Shown here: positions 26,758 to 37,805 of the stretch, one piece after another | Numbering within the stretch: the stretch's first letter is position 1 | Layout of the letters: every line of letters starts with the position of its first letter | From: Kaistia adipata DSM 17808 | GTDB lineage: Bacteria > Pseudomonadota > Alphaproteobacteria > Rhizobiales > Kaistiaceae | DNA length: 64,000 bases | Assembly (NCBI RefSeq): GCF_000423225.1 | Contig: NZ_AUHO01000010.1 | Location: 124,001 to 188,000 of the forward strand | Direction of reading: 5' to 3' | The notes under the pieces: model-generated | The model's input: only the letters and a program-made list of their open reading frames with translations | What the model was told of the DNA's origin: nothing | The model's database searches: none | Program-made: the position numbers and the translations under genes

Positions 26758-27951
26758 ATGGCCATGAAGAATGCGAACCACTGTACTCCGAGCCGTCGCA
26801 CGGTCCTGAAGGGACTCGTCGCCGGTACCGGCGCGCTCGCCGCGCCCACGCTCGCGCTTGGCGGCATGGGGCGGGCGCAGGCCGCCACGCCGGGGACGAT
26901 CCGGATGATGGGCGGGCCGACGGTCGCCCTTCAGGACTGGAGCCTGTTCGAGAAGGAAACCGGGCTCAAGATGGAGTTCACGCCCTTCAACGTTGACGAC
27001 GTGGGTGCTCTCTACAACGAGATCCTGGTCAATGGCGCAGGCGAGCGCTTCGACCTGATCAACACGCTGGCCGGCGTGCAGAAGCCGCTGGTGAAGCAGG
27101 AGCAGGTCGCCCAGCTCGATACGAGCAAGCTCAAGAACTACGCCGGCATTCCGGAAACCGTGAAGCGCAGTCCGGTGCTCTATGCCGGCGACGGCAAGGA
27201 CTGGAGTGTGCCGCTCTATTACAACGCCGACAGCTTCGGCTATTTCCCCGAGAAGCTCGGTCTGCCGCGTCCGCCGGAAAAGCTGACCTGGGATCTTCTA
27301 CTCAACAGCGAGCAGACGCTCGGCAAGACCGCGATCGACGGCGACATGATCGCCCTGATGATCGGTGGCATGTACCTGAAGAACCGCGGCCTCGCCGAGA
27401 TCGCCGACCCGGCCAACATGACAGCAAGCGAGTGCCAGACGGCGACGAACTTCCTGATCGAGCGCAAGAAGGCGGGCCAGTTCCGCTCACTCTGGAAGAC
27501 CTATGACGAGCAGGTCGCGAATTTCGTCAATGGCGAGGTCGTGGTCCAGCGCTGCTGGGAGCCTGCCGTCAAGGAGGTCCGCGCCAAGGGGCTCGACGTC
27601 GAATATGCGACCTGCAGCGACTTCCACATCAACTGGATGCATTCGACCTTCATGCCGGTCCAGGCGGTCGAGCGCGAGAACGTCGAAGAGATCTATCGCG
27701 CGCTGGACTGGTTCATCGGCGGTTCCTATGCGGCCGAACTGGCGATCCTGCGCGGCTACACCGGATCGCGCATGGATCTCGGGCTTGAATTCGCCAAGGC
27801 GCAGAACTGGGCGCCGGAGAAGATCGCCCAGGTGCAGGCCAATATCGTGAAGGTAGAAACGAAATTCTCCAACCCGAACTACTGGATCGGCGGCGCGCCG
27901 GACGACCTCGCGGCGCATGATTCCGAAATGGCGCGCTTCCGCAACGCCTGA
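26758..27951 (+). CDS. Polyamine/iron-type ABC substrate-binding protein (PotD type), Tat-exported
   Basis: A 397-residue protein with a twin-Arg signal (SRRTVLKGL, Arg13-Arg14), a hydrophobic core and a GRAQAATPG cleavage region near residue 40. The mature part has the bilobed SBP family 1/8 fold (GTIRMMGGPTVALQDWSLFEKETGLKMEF, WSVPLYYNADSFGYFPEKL). An AGGGGA ribosome site precedes the ATG. Export by Tat suggests it folds in the cytoplasm first. The ligand is probably cationic or amide-like, but this is inferred from the operon only. Confidence 0.88.
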   Translation: MAMKNANHCTPSRRTVLKGLVAGTGALAAPTLALGGMGRAQAATPGTIRMMGGPTVALQDWSLFEKETGLKMEFTPFNVDDVGALYNEILVNGAGERFDLINTLAGVQKPLVKQEQVAQLDTSKLKNYAGIPETVKRSPVLYAGDGKDWSVPLYYNADSFGYFPEKLGLPRPPEKLTWDLLLNSEQTLGKTAIDGDMIALMIGGMYLKNRGLAEIADPANMTASECQTATNFLIERKKAGQFRSLWKTYDEQVANFVNGEVVVQRCWEPAVKEVRAKGLDVEYATCSDFHINWMHSTFMPVQAVERENVEEIYRALDWFIGGSYAAELAILRGYTGSRMDLGLEFAKAQNWAPEKIAQVQANIVKVETKFSNPNYWIGGAPDDLAAHDSEMARFRNA

Positions 27952-27955
27952 TCGC

Positions 27956-27987
27956 GGTGACGGAACCGCTTGGGTGGTTCCGTCACC
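27956..27987 (+). repeat. Strong intercistronic hairpin after the PotD-type gene
   Basis: GGTGACGGAACC (27956-27967) pairs perfectly with GGTTCCGTCACC (27976-27987), a 12-bp stem with an 8-base loop. It starts 5 bases after the binding-protein stop and ends 20 bases before the permease start. There is no U-run. It probably raises binding-protein mRNA stability over that of the permeases. Confidence 0.7.
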
Positions 27988-28007
27988 CCCTTGGCGATGG
28001 AGACAGA

Positions 28008-28937
28008 ATGAGCCTGGTATCGGCGACGAGCGATCGCGGCGGCGTGGCGCCGCCAGCGACGCGCACCATACGCTTTTCTCTGGAAGGCGCGGCGATCCGG
28101 CTCGTGACCGGGCTTTGGGCGATCGGGGTGCTGCTGCCCATCCTGTCGCTGCTGGTCATTGCCTTTCTGAGGGGGCGGGGCATCGGGTTCATCTGGACCC
28201 CATCGCTTCAGGCCTATTCGGATATCCTTGTCGGTTTCCGCATCGAGATCATCCTCCGGACGCTCCGCATCGTGGCGCTGGTCACGCTGATCGAGTTCGT
28301 GCTGGCCTTTCCCTTCGCGCTCTGGCTCGCCAAGGGCTTGCGGGCGGGCTGGACGAAATCCATCATCCTGGTCCTGCTCGTGGTGCCGTTCTTCCTCAGT
28401 CCGGCCGCGCGAACCATCGTCTGGCGATCGATCCTCGGGCGGGAGGGCCTCGTCAACTCCGTCCTGATGTCGTCGGGCCTCGTGGATACGCCGCTCGACT
28501 GGCTTCTGTTTTCTCAGTTCGCCATTCATCTCGGCCTCATCGGCCCCTATTTCCCCTCGATGGTCTGGCCGCTCTTTATCTCGATCTCGCTGATCGACGA
28601 CGAACTGATCAAGGCCAGCCGGGATCTCGGGGGAAGCGCATGGCAGACGCTCTGGCTTGTCGTCGTTCCGCTGGCGGCGCCGGGCATCGCAGCGGGGATC
28701 CTGTTCACGGCGATCCCGATGCTGGGCGACAATGTCGTGTCGGCGCTGCTCGGGGGAGGCCGGGTCGCCCTGCTTGCGGAGAGCTTCGACGATCTGATCC
28801 GCGCCATGAACTTCGCCGGCGCGGCGGCACTCGCGAGCCTGCTCGTTCTGATCATCCTGGCGCTTGGCGCCGCCGTGCTCGCCCTCCTTCGCCGCAACGG
28901 GATCAATGGCGATGTGTTCCGGGGGATGCAGGCGTGA
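28008..28937 (+). CDS. Polyamine-type ABC transporter permease (PotB type)
   Basis: A 309-residue inner-membrane protein with about six to seven hydrophobic segments and the EAA loop near the C-terminal third (SRDLGGSAWQTLWLVVVPLAAPGI). The ATG at 28008 has GGAG seven bases upstream; the frame upstream (to 27957) crosses the hairpin and is not coding. The stop overlaps the next gene (GTGA). Confidence 0.88.
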   Translation: MSLVSATSDRGGVAPPATRTIRFSLEGAAIRLVTGLWAIGVLLPILSLLVIAFLRGRGIGFIWTPSLQAYSDILVGFRIEIILRTLRIVALVTLIEFVLAFPFALWLAKGLRAGWTKSIILVLLVVPFFLSPAARTIVWRSILGREGLVNSVLMSSGLVDTPLDWLLFSQFAIHLGLIGPYFPSMVWPLFISISLIDDELIKASRDLGGSAWQTLWLVVVPLAAPGIAAGILFTAIPMLGDNVVSALLGGGRVALLAESFDDLIRAMNFAGAAALASLLVLIILALGAAVLALLRRNGINGDVFRGMQA

Positions 28938-29740
28938 GACACAATCCGGCCGGGCTGTTTACGCGCAAAACCGTCGCCGTCTCGATCGTGTTCGGCGCGA
29001 TTGCCATGGCATTGCTCTACATTCCGATCGTCGGCCTGGCGCTGCTCTCGTTCAGCACCCAGCCGCTTTCGGGCATTCCCTGGCCTCTGACGCTCGAATG
29101 GTATGCCTCGCTCTTCGAGGGCAACAACGCCAAGTGGATCGGCCCGCTCGGCACCAGCGTTGCGATCGGCCTGATCGTGTCCACCGCCGCGACGTCCGTC
29201 GCCCTTCTGATCGGCAGGGCGTTGCCCGTCATCGAGCGGCGTGGCGGAATCCTCGCCGCATATCTCTCGGTCCTCGTCATGCCGGGGATCCTGGTCGGGA
29301 TCGCGGTGCTGATCTTCTATCGCGGCCTGCTGGGAATCCGGACCGGCTTCTGGTCGGTTGTGCTCGTCCATTTCATCTGGGCGCTTCCCTTCGCGCTGCT
29401 GTGCATCCTGCTCGTCGCGGTCCGGTTCGACCGCCGTCTCCTTGAGGCCGCAAAGGATCTCGGCGCGAGCCGTTACCGTCAGTTTGTCGATGTCGAACTG
29501 CCGCTGATGCTGCCCGGCATCTCGGCATCTGCGTTTTTCAGCTTCCTGCTCTCGTTCAATGAGTTGCCGCGCACGCTCTATGCGCGCGGCGGCGTCACCA
29601 CGCTGCCCTACTATATCTGGACCGCATCTTCGGCCCACAGTTCGCAAGTCTCGCTGATCTATGCCCTGAGCGCAGTCATCATGCTGGCCAGCTTCCTGGT
29701 GACGTTGCTCGCCATGCGCCTGCTGATGCGCGCCGAATGA
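28934..29740 (+). CDS. Polyamine-type ABC transporter permease (PotC type)
   Basis: A 268-residue inner-membrane protein with an EAA loop (AKDLGASRYRQFVDVELPLMLPGI). The GTG at 28934 overlaps the previous stop (GTGA), which fixes the start by coupling; the protein begins MRHNPAGLFTRK before the first membrane segment. The stop overlaps the amidase-like gene (ATGA), so transporter and enzyme are translated together. Confidence 0.87.
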   Translation: MRHNPAGLFTRKTVAVSIVFGAIAMALLYIPIVGLALLSFSTQPLSGIPWPLTLEWYASLFEGNNAKWIGPLGTSVAIGLIVSTAATSVALLIGRALPVIERRGGILAAYLSVLVMPGILVGIAVLIFYRGLLGIRTGFWSVVLVHFIWALPFALLCILLVAVRFDRRLLEAAKDLGASRYRQFVDVELPLMLPGISASAFFSFLLSFNELPRTLYARGGVTTLPYYIWTASSAHSSQVSLIYALSAVIMLASFLVTLLAMRLLMRAE

Positions 29741-31932
29741 CGGAAACCCCGATGGAACTCACTGGCTATAGCAATCGCTGGACCGTGCGCCCCGGCGAGG
29801 AGATCACGTTTCACATCCATTGCCGATCCACCCGCTATGAGGCGCAACTCGTTCGGCTCATTCACGGTGACGAGAATCCGAAAGGGCCGGGGTTCAAGGA
29901 GCAGCCCATTCGCTCCGATCTCGATGGGGGCCATGCCGGCAGGGAGCAAGTGATCCGCAAGGGCTCCTACGGTGTCGTCGATCTCGCAGGGCTGCTCGAC
30001 GGGGTCGAGAGCTTCACCCTGTCGTTCTGGGTTTGCCCGACCCTTCCGGGTCCGGAGGATCAGGGGATGCTGGCTCTCCACGCACCGTCTGTCGGGGCTG
30101 GGCTCGGCCTGTATCTGATGCCGGATGGCTTCGTGGAGTGCCGGCACGGCGATGCGCCGGCGTTGCGCAGTGGCCAGCGCTTGACCGTCGGCGAGTGGTA
30201 CCAGCTTCGGCTTTCAGTCGAGGTGGCGGCCAGACGGCTCTCCCTTGAAATCGCGTCGCGTCGATGGCAGCCGTCGCACGCGGAGCCGGATCGAGTGGCG
30301 GCGCCGCTTTCGTCCCGATTCCGGCCAGGAAATGCTTCGTTGCTGTTTGCTGCCGGCTGGGTCGAAACGACGGAGCATGGTCCCACCCCGCATGGCGTCT
30401 TCAATGGCAAGCTGGCGCGCCCCTGCATCGTCGGCCCAGCGCCTGCAGGGAAAGAGGCGCCCGTCTTGGCGGCATGGGACTTCTCAGTCGCTGCGGGAAC
30501 GGCCTCCATCGTCGATGTCAGCGGTGGGGGACGACATGGCAGGACCGAGAACCGGCCGGCGCGCACCATGACCGGCCCCGGCTGGCCCGGCAGGGCGGAC
30601 TCGACGGCTCCGACGCCGGAAACTCATGACGCCATTCACTTTCATGACGACGATGTCGCCGATGTCGGCTGGCCGGAGTCCCATCGCTTTCGCGTGCCGG
30701 ATGATCTCGCTTCCGGTGTTTACGCCCTGCGGCTGAGGACGGGCGGGGCGGAGGACCATCTGCCGTTCTTCGTCGCGCCTTCGCGCTCGGGGCTGCAGGC
30801 GAAGCTGGCCGTGCTGATGCCGACGATGAGCTATCTCGCCTATGCCAACGAGTCGCTCGACGTGTCCGACACCGTGCAACTGGCGCCTCGCCAGGACATG
30901 GCGATTTCGCCTGAAGCCTATGCCTATGTCGCCGCCAACGGCCTGAAGAGCACCTATGACCTGCACCGGGATGGCAGCGGCATTCAGTACGGGTCGCGCC
31001 GCCGGCCGGTGATGGATTTTCGCCCCAAGGCGCGCTGCAGGACCTTTGATGCGCCGCATCAGTTCGCCGCCGACCTGCATCTGATCGACTGGCTCACGGT
31101 CAAGGGATACGACTTCGATATCCTTACGGATGATCTGCTGCATGAGGAGGGGGCGGCCCTTCTGGCACCCTATCGGGCCGTCGTCACGGGGTCGCATCCG
31201 GAATATTGGACGGCCCGAATGCTGGACGGACGCGACAGCTGGCTCGATGGCGGCGGCCGCCTCGCCTATCTCGGCGGCAACGGGTTCTACTGGGTCACGG
31301 GCGTCGCCGAGGATGCTCCCGACGTGATTGAAATCCGACGCTATGGCGGCACGCGGACGTCGACCGGAGCGATCGGCGAGGAAACCCTCAGCGTCACCCA
31401 CGAGCGCGGTGGCCTGTGGCGGGACCGCGGACGTTCGCCGCATTCCCGCGTCGGTATCGGTTTTTCCGGGCAGGGCTTCGATCGCGGCGCGCCGTTCCGG
31501 CGCTCGCCGCGAAGCTTCGATCCGGCATGGTCGTGGATCTTCAAGGGAGTGGAGCAGGAAATCGTCGGCGCGGGACCCGCCCTGGTTCTGGGGCACGGTG
31601 CCGCCGGTTTCGAGGTCGATCGGACCGATCCCAGGCACGGCACGCCGGCGCACACCGTTGTCCTCGCCTCAACGGATCGTTTCACCGACGCCTATCAGGG
31701 AGCGATCGAGGACTTCAATTCGCTCAACCCGTGGTCGGGTGGCTCGCACAAGGCGTCGGGCATTCGAGCCGATATCGCCTATACGCCCGGGCCGAGGGGG
31801 GGCGCCGTCTTCGCTGCTGGTTCGATCAGCTGGAGTTCGACGCTGTCGCAGTCTGGCTATGACAGCGATACATCCCGTATCACCCAGAATGTGTTGGACG
31901 CTTTCCTCAGGGAAATGCTGCCAACGTCGTGA
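29737..31932 (+). CDS. Second N,N-dimethylformamidase-like large subunit
   Basis: A 731-residue paralogue of the 2040-4301 protein, with the same order: N-terminal beta domain, LamG-like region (about 75-270) and catalytic half. The presumed iron-site segments are kept: YLAYANE (Tyr366/Tyr369), TYDLHRDGSG (Tyr407) and SHPEYW (His487, Glu489). IHFHDDDVADVGW near 300 also matches the first copy. No small-subunit gene lies next to it; the 5' neighbour is a permease overlapping by 4 bases, and the next gene is a convergent LacI gene. It may work alone, borrow the small subunit from the first locus, or act on a larger amide delivered by the transporter. Confidence 0.85.
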   Translation: MTETPMELTGYSNRWTVRPGEEITFHIHCRSTRYEAQLVRLIHGDENPKGPGFKEQPIRSDLDGGHAGREQVIRKGSYGVVDLAGLLDGVESFTLSFWVCPTLPGPEDQGMLALHAPSVGAGLGLYLMPDGFVECRHGDAPALRSGQRLTVGEWYQLRLSVEVAARRLSLEIASRRWQPSHAEPDRVAAPLSSRFRPGNASLLFAAGWVETTEHGPTPHGVFNGKLARPCIVGPAPAGKEAPVLAAWDFSVAAGTASIVDVSGGGRHGRTENRPARTMTGPGWPGRADSTAPTPETHDAIHFHDDDVADVGWPESHRFRVPDDLASGVYALRLRTGGAEDHLPFFVAPSRSGLQAKLAVLMPTMSYLAYANESLDVSDTVQLAPRQDMAISPEAYAYVAANGLKSTYDLHRDGSGIQYGSRRRPVMDFRPKARCRTFDAPHQFAADLHLIDWLTVKGYDFDILTDDLLHEEGAALLAPYRAVVTGSHPEYWTARMLDGRDSWLDGGGRLAYLGGNGFYWVTGVAEDAPDVIEIRRYGGTRTSTGAIGEETLSVTHERGGLWRDRGRSPHSRVGIGFSGQGFDRGAPFRRSPRSFDPAWSWIFKGVEQEIVGAGPALVLGHGAAGFEVDRTDPRHGTPAHTVVLASTDRFTDAYQGAIEDFNSLNPWSGGSHKASGIRADIAYTPGPRGGAVFAAGSISWSSTLSQSGYDSDTSRITQNVLDAFLREMLPTS

Positions 31933-31950
31933 TGCATGGGCCCGGCCCGA

Positions 31951-32982
31951 CTAGTCGGAGTCGCCCGGCTGGAGCTCGACGTCGAGCACCAGCTGGCGCT
32001 CGTCGAACTGCCCGCGCGCGAGACGCTTCAGCAGGAGCGCCGCGCCTTGCTTGCCCATCTCATAGGCCGGTGACGTGACGGTTGTCAGTCGTGGGCGGAC
32101 ATATTGCGTGAACTCGAAGCCGTTGAAGCCGGTCACCCGGACATCGGCAGGGACCGACAGGTGGCGGTCGAGTGCCCAGGTCAACGCGGCGATGCCCATC
32201 TGATCGTTGCCGCCCATGAAAACGTCCGGCAGGCCCTCGCGGTCGACATAGCGGCTGATCGCGGTCTGCGTGTCGGCGACACTCTCGCTGCCGCAGACCA
32301 CCGTCTCGAATCGCACGTCGGGGCCCGAGGCTTGCACGACGTGGTCGATGCCGAGTTGTCGCTCTGTCACGGCCGGCCAGTGCTGCGAAGGAACCAGCAG
32401 AACCAGGTGCCGTGCGCCCCGCTGGATCACCCGCTCGGCGATGCGTTCGCCGGCCAGCCGGTCGTTCTGGCGGACGGAGAGCGCATCGGGAAGGAAGCTC
32501 GGGCGGTCATCCTGGAAGATCAGGATGGGCTGCTCCGTCTCCTTCAGTCGCCGGTACAGTCGCCGTCGTTCTGTCGCCGAACCGGACGGGATGACGCAAA
32601 GGGCGTCGGTCTGGTCCCGTCGCAGCAGGTGCGCATCATCGATCGTGGCGTGATGAATGCCACACAGCAGCAGCGCAAAGCCGTTGACACTCAGATAGTT
32701 GGAAAAGCCCGCCAGTATGTTGGTGTTCATCGGGTCGGCGAGGAAGCGGGGGGAATCATCGACGATGATCAGCCCGATCGAACGCCTTTGCGACAGGCGG
32801 AGACTGCGCGCGCCCTCATTCGGACGATAGTTGAGATCGCGCATGATCGTTTCGACGCGTTCGCGCGTTGCGGCGGACATCAACTCGAGCCGGCCATTCG
32901 CGACATTGGATGCGGTTGTGACCGAGACGTTGGCTGCCGTCGCAATTTGCGACAGCGTCGTTCGCGCGCGCTTCGCTACCAT
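31951..32982 (-). CDS. LacI-family transcriptional regulator
   Basis: A 343-residue protein with the LacI helix-turn-helix and hinge at the N terminus (TLSQIATAANVSVTTASNVANGR, residues 9-31; ALRL-type hinge around 50-65 read as GARSLRL). A periplasmic-binding-like ligand domain follows (about 70-343). The ligand domain contains MGGNDQMGIAAL and VRVTGFNGFEFTQYVRPRLTTV, as in sugar-responsive members. It is convergent with the transporter/amidase unit. Three CG-centred operator candidates before the cyclase, RraA and PotA-type units are probably its targets. Confidence 0.9.
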   Translation of the reverse strand: MVAKRARTTLSQIATAANVSVTTASNVANGRLELMSAATRERVETIMRDLNYRPNEGARSLRLSQRRSIGLIIVDDSPRFLADPMNTNILAGFSNYLSVNGFALLLCGIHHATIDDAHLLRRDQTDALCVIPSGSATERRRLYRRLKETEQPILIFQDDRPSFLPDALSVRQNDRLAGERIAERVIQRGARHLVLLVPSQHWPAVTERQLGIDHVVQASGPDVRFETVVCGSESVADTQTAISRYVDREGLPDVFMGGNDQMGIAALTWALDRHLSVPADVRVTGFNGFEFTQYVRPRLTTVTSPAYEMGKQGAALLLKRLARGQFDERQLVLDVELQPGDSD

Positions 32983-33391
32983 AGCTGCTTCTTAATAAAG
33001 ACGCCCATGATCGATTCCATGAACGCAGTTTCTCTTTCCTGTAAGGATTTAGTCCCTTCCTTCGGGTTCCGCAACTTGCATCGATAACGCGAGAATATTG
33101 AACAGACCATCGAGGGACTTGGCTCCAGATAGCCAAATCTCCTCCCGCAACGCATTGCAAAACTCAAGTCTGTCGTGCCGGTCGTTTTGAGGAGGCGGCA
33201 ATACTTAGGCGGCTGATGCCTTGAAGGTGGCAGGGGCCAATCTATCCCGGCACGAGCTTTTTATTTCGAGTGACGGCAAAATTCTGGACGAGCTTGTTTC
33301 CAAACCTCCGTCAGGTCCATCCGATACGTCTCAGTCAGGCCTTCTGGCAGTTGGCGCTGCCGCATGCGCGAGTTCCGCGTGCCGACCCCGT
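32983..33391. other. Intergenic region before the LacI gene
   Basis: About 409 bases between the LacI start and the LysR-type stop, both on the minus strand. It should hold the LacI promoter. It is somewhat AT-richer than its surroundings. No operator copy matching sites A-C and no gene were found. Confidence 0.4.
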
Positions 33392-35574
<2,183 letters not shown>

Positions 35575-35844
35575 GCCCGCCGCAGGCGAGCCGTGTCCCC
35601 GCTGGCCATCCGTGGCCGCGTCGTCCCGCAGTTTCCCTCATCCTGCCCGCCCGCCCGGCGGCGGCATTCGTCAAGCAGTGCAACCCGGAGAGCGCGATTC
35701 TCGAGGAGGTCCCCGCAGTGGCGCGGCGCGCTGTTGGGCTTGGCCGTCCGCGAGCCGGCGGGTTGCGTACGGAACCACCTTCGGCCTTCGGCACGCGTGT
35801 CGAAGGCCGATATCAGGCCGGGCTGTCGGGCGGAGAAGACCGCC

Positions 35845-36972
35845 TCACGGCCTCGGGGGCGCAATCCGGTCGGAGCGCTCGGCCGGGCGATCGGTGCGAT
35901 GGCCGTGGCCGGGGAACGGGTCGGCCATCGAGCCGAGCGTCAGCTCGATCTCGTATTGCGCGACCCCGCCCGGCGCCAGCGCGGCGGCGGGGCCGGCCGC
36001 CGGCTCTCCCGCGGCGCAGCGCCGGGCCGGCTCCAGCGCGAGGGCATAGACCCCGGACTGGAAGGCGCGCCAGATCCCGAAGCTCGGCAACTGTTCGCGC
36101 AGGAAGCAAAGCCGGGCCTCGATCCCGCCGCAAAGGGACGGGTTGCGCAGTTCGATGCTGGCCCGTTTCGTTTGCGAAACCACGGCCATGTCCTGGTAGT
36201 AGTCGACGAAGTCCTCCCTCGGCCGCCTGTCCTCCCGGTTGAAGGCCGAGACCGCCTCGCCGCGCAGGTCGCCCGAGATCTCGGTCGTCTCGTCGAGGAA
36301 CGGATAGCCGAAGTTCACGTGGTAGAGCATCGCGTGCGGCGTCGGCCGGAAGCCGCAGTTTTCGACGAAGTCGTCGATGCGGATCGTCCAGCCGAAGACG
36401 TCCACCGCGATGCGGCGCCGCAAGACGAGGTTTTCGCCGAACACCGAACTCTGCCGGACGACGCCCTGCGCCCAGATGACCGGGGCATCGGCGTTCCAGT
36501 CGATGCCATAGCCGGAAAGCCCGGCGCGCTGGCTGGAGATCCGCCCATGCAGGGGATGGAACACCTGCTTGCGGTGCTTGTGCAGATAGTGCTCGGCGTC
36601 GTCCCGCCTGGCGCCGCCGATGTGATCCAAACCGCAGGTGACCAGGAAGCCGTCAAAATTGCGGTAGAAGCCGATCCCTTCCTCCGCATCGACCGAATTC
36701 GGCGGCCAGGGCATGCCGTTCGCGCTGTTCCACCCGATGTTGATGCCGCGCCAGGTCGCGCTGGAGATATCGAAACCGCGATCGACCGCGATCTCGAAGC
36801 CGATGCCGCCGGCGTTGCGGACCAGGAGCAGCCGCTGCCCCCGGCCCGGGCCATCCTCGACCTGCAGCAGCCGGATGTCGGCGACGCCCCGTCCATCGAC
36901 CGTCCGATGGCGCAACTGGGCGGGCGCCAGTTCGTGCGCGGCCCGGCCGGATGGGCTGGAAGGCTCCGTCAT
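35845..36972 (-). CDS. DUF4432/aldose-1-epimerase-like protein
   Basis: A 375-residue beta-sandwich protein of the galactose-mutarotase-like superfamily. The segments GRGVADIRLLQVEDGPGRG, VDRGFDISSATWRGINIGW and GLDHIGGA match DUF4432. HKHRKQVFHPLHGRI and YHVNFGYPFLD carry the conserved His and Asn expected near the sugar site. The ATG at 36972 overlaps the phosphatase stop (ATGA); the upstream open frame is antisense or overlapping sequence. It is the last gene of the Dpp-GDPD unit and would interconvert anomers of a sugar or inositol-type product. Confidence 0.78.
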   Translation of the reverse strand: MTEPSSPSGRAAHELAPAQLRHRTVDGRGVADIRLLQVEDGPGRGQRLLLVRNAGGIGFEIAVDRGFDISSATWRGINIGWNSANGMPWPPNSVDAEEGIGFYRNFDGFLVTCGLDHIGGARRDDAEHYLHKHRKQVFHPLHGRISSQRAGLSGYGIDWNADAPVIWAQGVVRQSSVFGENLVLRRRIAVDVFGWTIRIDDFVENCGFRPTPHAMLYHVNFGYPFLDETTEISGDLRGEAVSAFNREDRRPREDFVDYYQDMAVVSQTKRASIELRNPSLCGGIEARLCFLREQLPSFGIWRAFQSGVYALALEPARRCAAGEPAAGPAAALAPGGVAQYEIELTLGSMADPFPGHGHRTDRPAERSDRIAPPRP

Positions 36973-37805
36973 GCGGACCTCGCCGGCGTCCAGCCACCGC
37001 CGACGCGGGCCAGCAGGGGACGGACCCTGGCCAGAAACGCCTTGCTGCCGCAGGCGAAGCGCAGTTTCGCGCGCAGATCGGCGCCGTCCCAGTCGATGGT
37101 GTCGCATAGGCCCAGATTGGCGAGGATCGGCAGCGCCGCCATCACGTCCCAGGACGCATCGCCCAAGGCCAGATAGCCGTCGGTCTCGCCGAGGGCGACC
37201 TCGACCAGGGAGAGGGTCGACGCGCCGCAGCAGCGGAAGGTGCAGCGAAGCTCGTCGGACAGGAAGCGCAGCACCTCCAGGCGGTCCGGCGTCGCGACCG
37301 ATGGATGCAAGCCGATGCCGATGGAGGCCTGCGCGGCCTCGAAGGCGGGAAGAGCCGGCAGGGGGGCGTCGTTCAGCCGTGTCTCAACATTGGCTCCGCC
37401 GCTCAGCATCAGCTCGCGCGCCGGGGCGTGGATCACCCCGAGAACCGGGCGGCCGGCTTCGAAGAGCCCGATCGAGATGGCCCAGTTCTGGCCGCCGCGC
37501 ACGAAGTTGAACGTCCCGTCGATCGGGTCGATGACCCAGATCCGGCCGGAGATGCCGGCGACGTCGCCACCTTCCTCACCAAAGACGCCGTCGTTCGGAA
37601 ACGCCTCGCGCAGGCTGGCGACCAGGAAGGCCTCGACCTCCCTGTCGGCCTTGGTGACGAGATCAAGGTGCCCCTTCCTCTCGACCCCCCCATCGGCCAG
37701 GGACCGGAAATGGCCAAGCGCGATCTCGCCGGCGCGCCGCGCGATGGCCTCGAGCTGCGCCAGCGTGGCGCATCGGGGCGCCATCGACCCGTCGAGATCA
37801 TGCAC
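36969..37805 (-). CDS. Inositol monophosphatase-family phosphatase
   Basis: A 278-residue member of the Mg-dependent IMPase superfamily. Metal motifs: KADREVEAFL, FGEEGGD (Glu pair), WVIDPIDGTFNFVRG (Asp-Pro-Ile-Asp-Gly-Thr) and the distal GDASWDVMAALPI. It would remove phosphate from inositol phosphates or similar sugar phosphates produced by the neighbouring phosphodiesterases. A GTG at 37805 overlaps the preceding stop by 8 bases; an ATG at 37784 (MAPRCATLAQ) is an equally good start and matches family length better. Confidence 0.88.
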   Translation of the reverse strand: MHDLDGSMAPRCATLAQLEAIARRAGEIALGHFRSLADGGVERKGHLDLVTKADREVEAFLVASLREAFPNDGVFGEEGGDVAGISGRIWVIDPIDGTFNFVRGGQNWAISIGLFEAGRPVLGVIHAPARELMLSGGANVETRLNDAPLPALPAFEAAQASIGIGLHPSVATPDRLEVLRFLSDELRCTFRCCGASTLSLVEVALGETDGYLALGDASWDVMAALPILANLGLCDTIDWDGADLRAKLRFACGSKAFLARVRPLLARVGGGWTPARSA

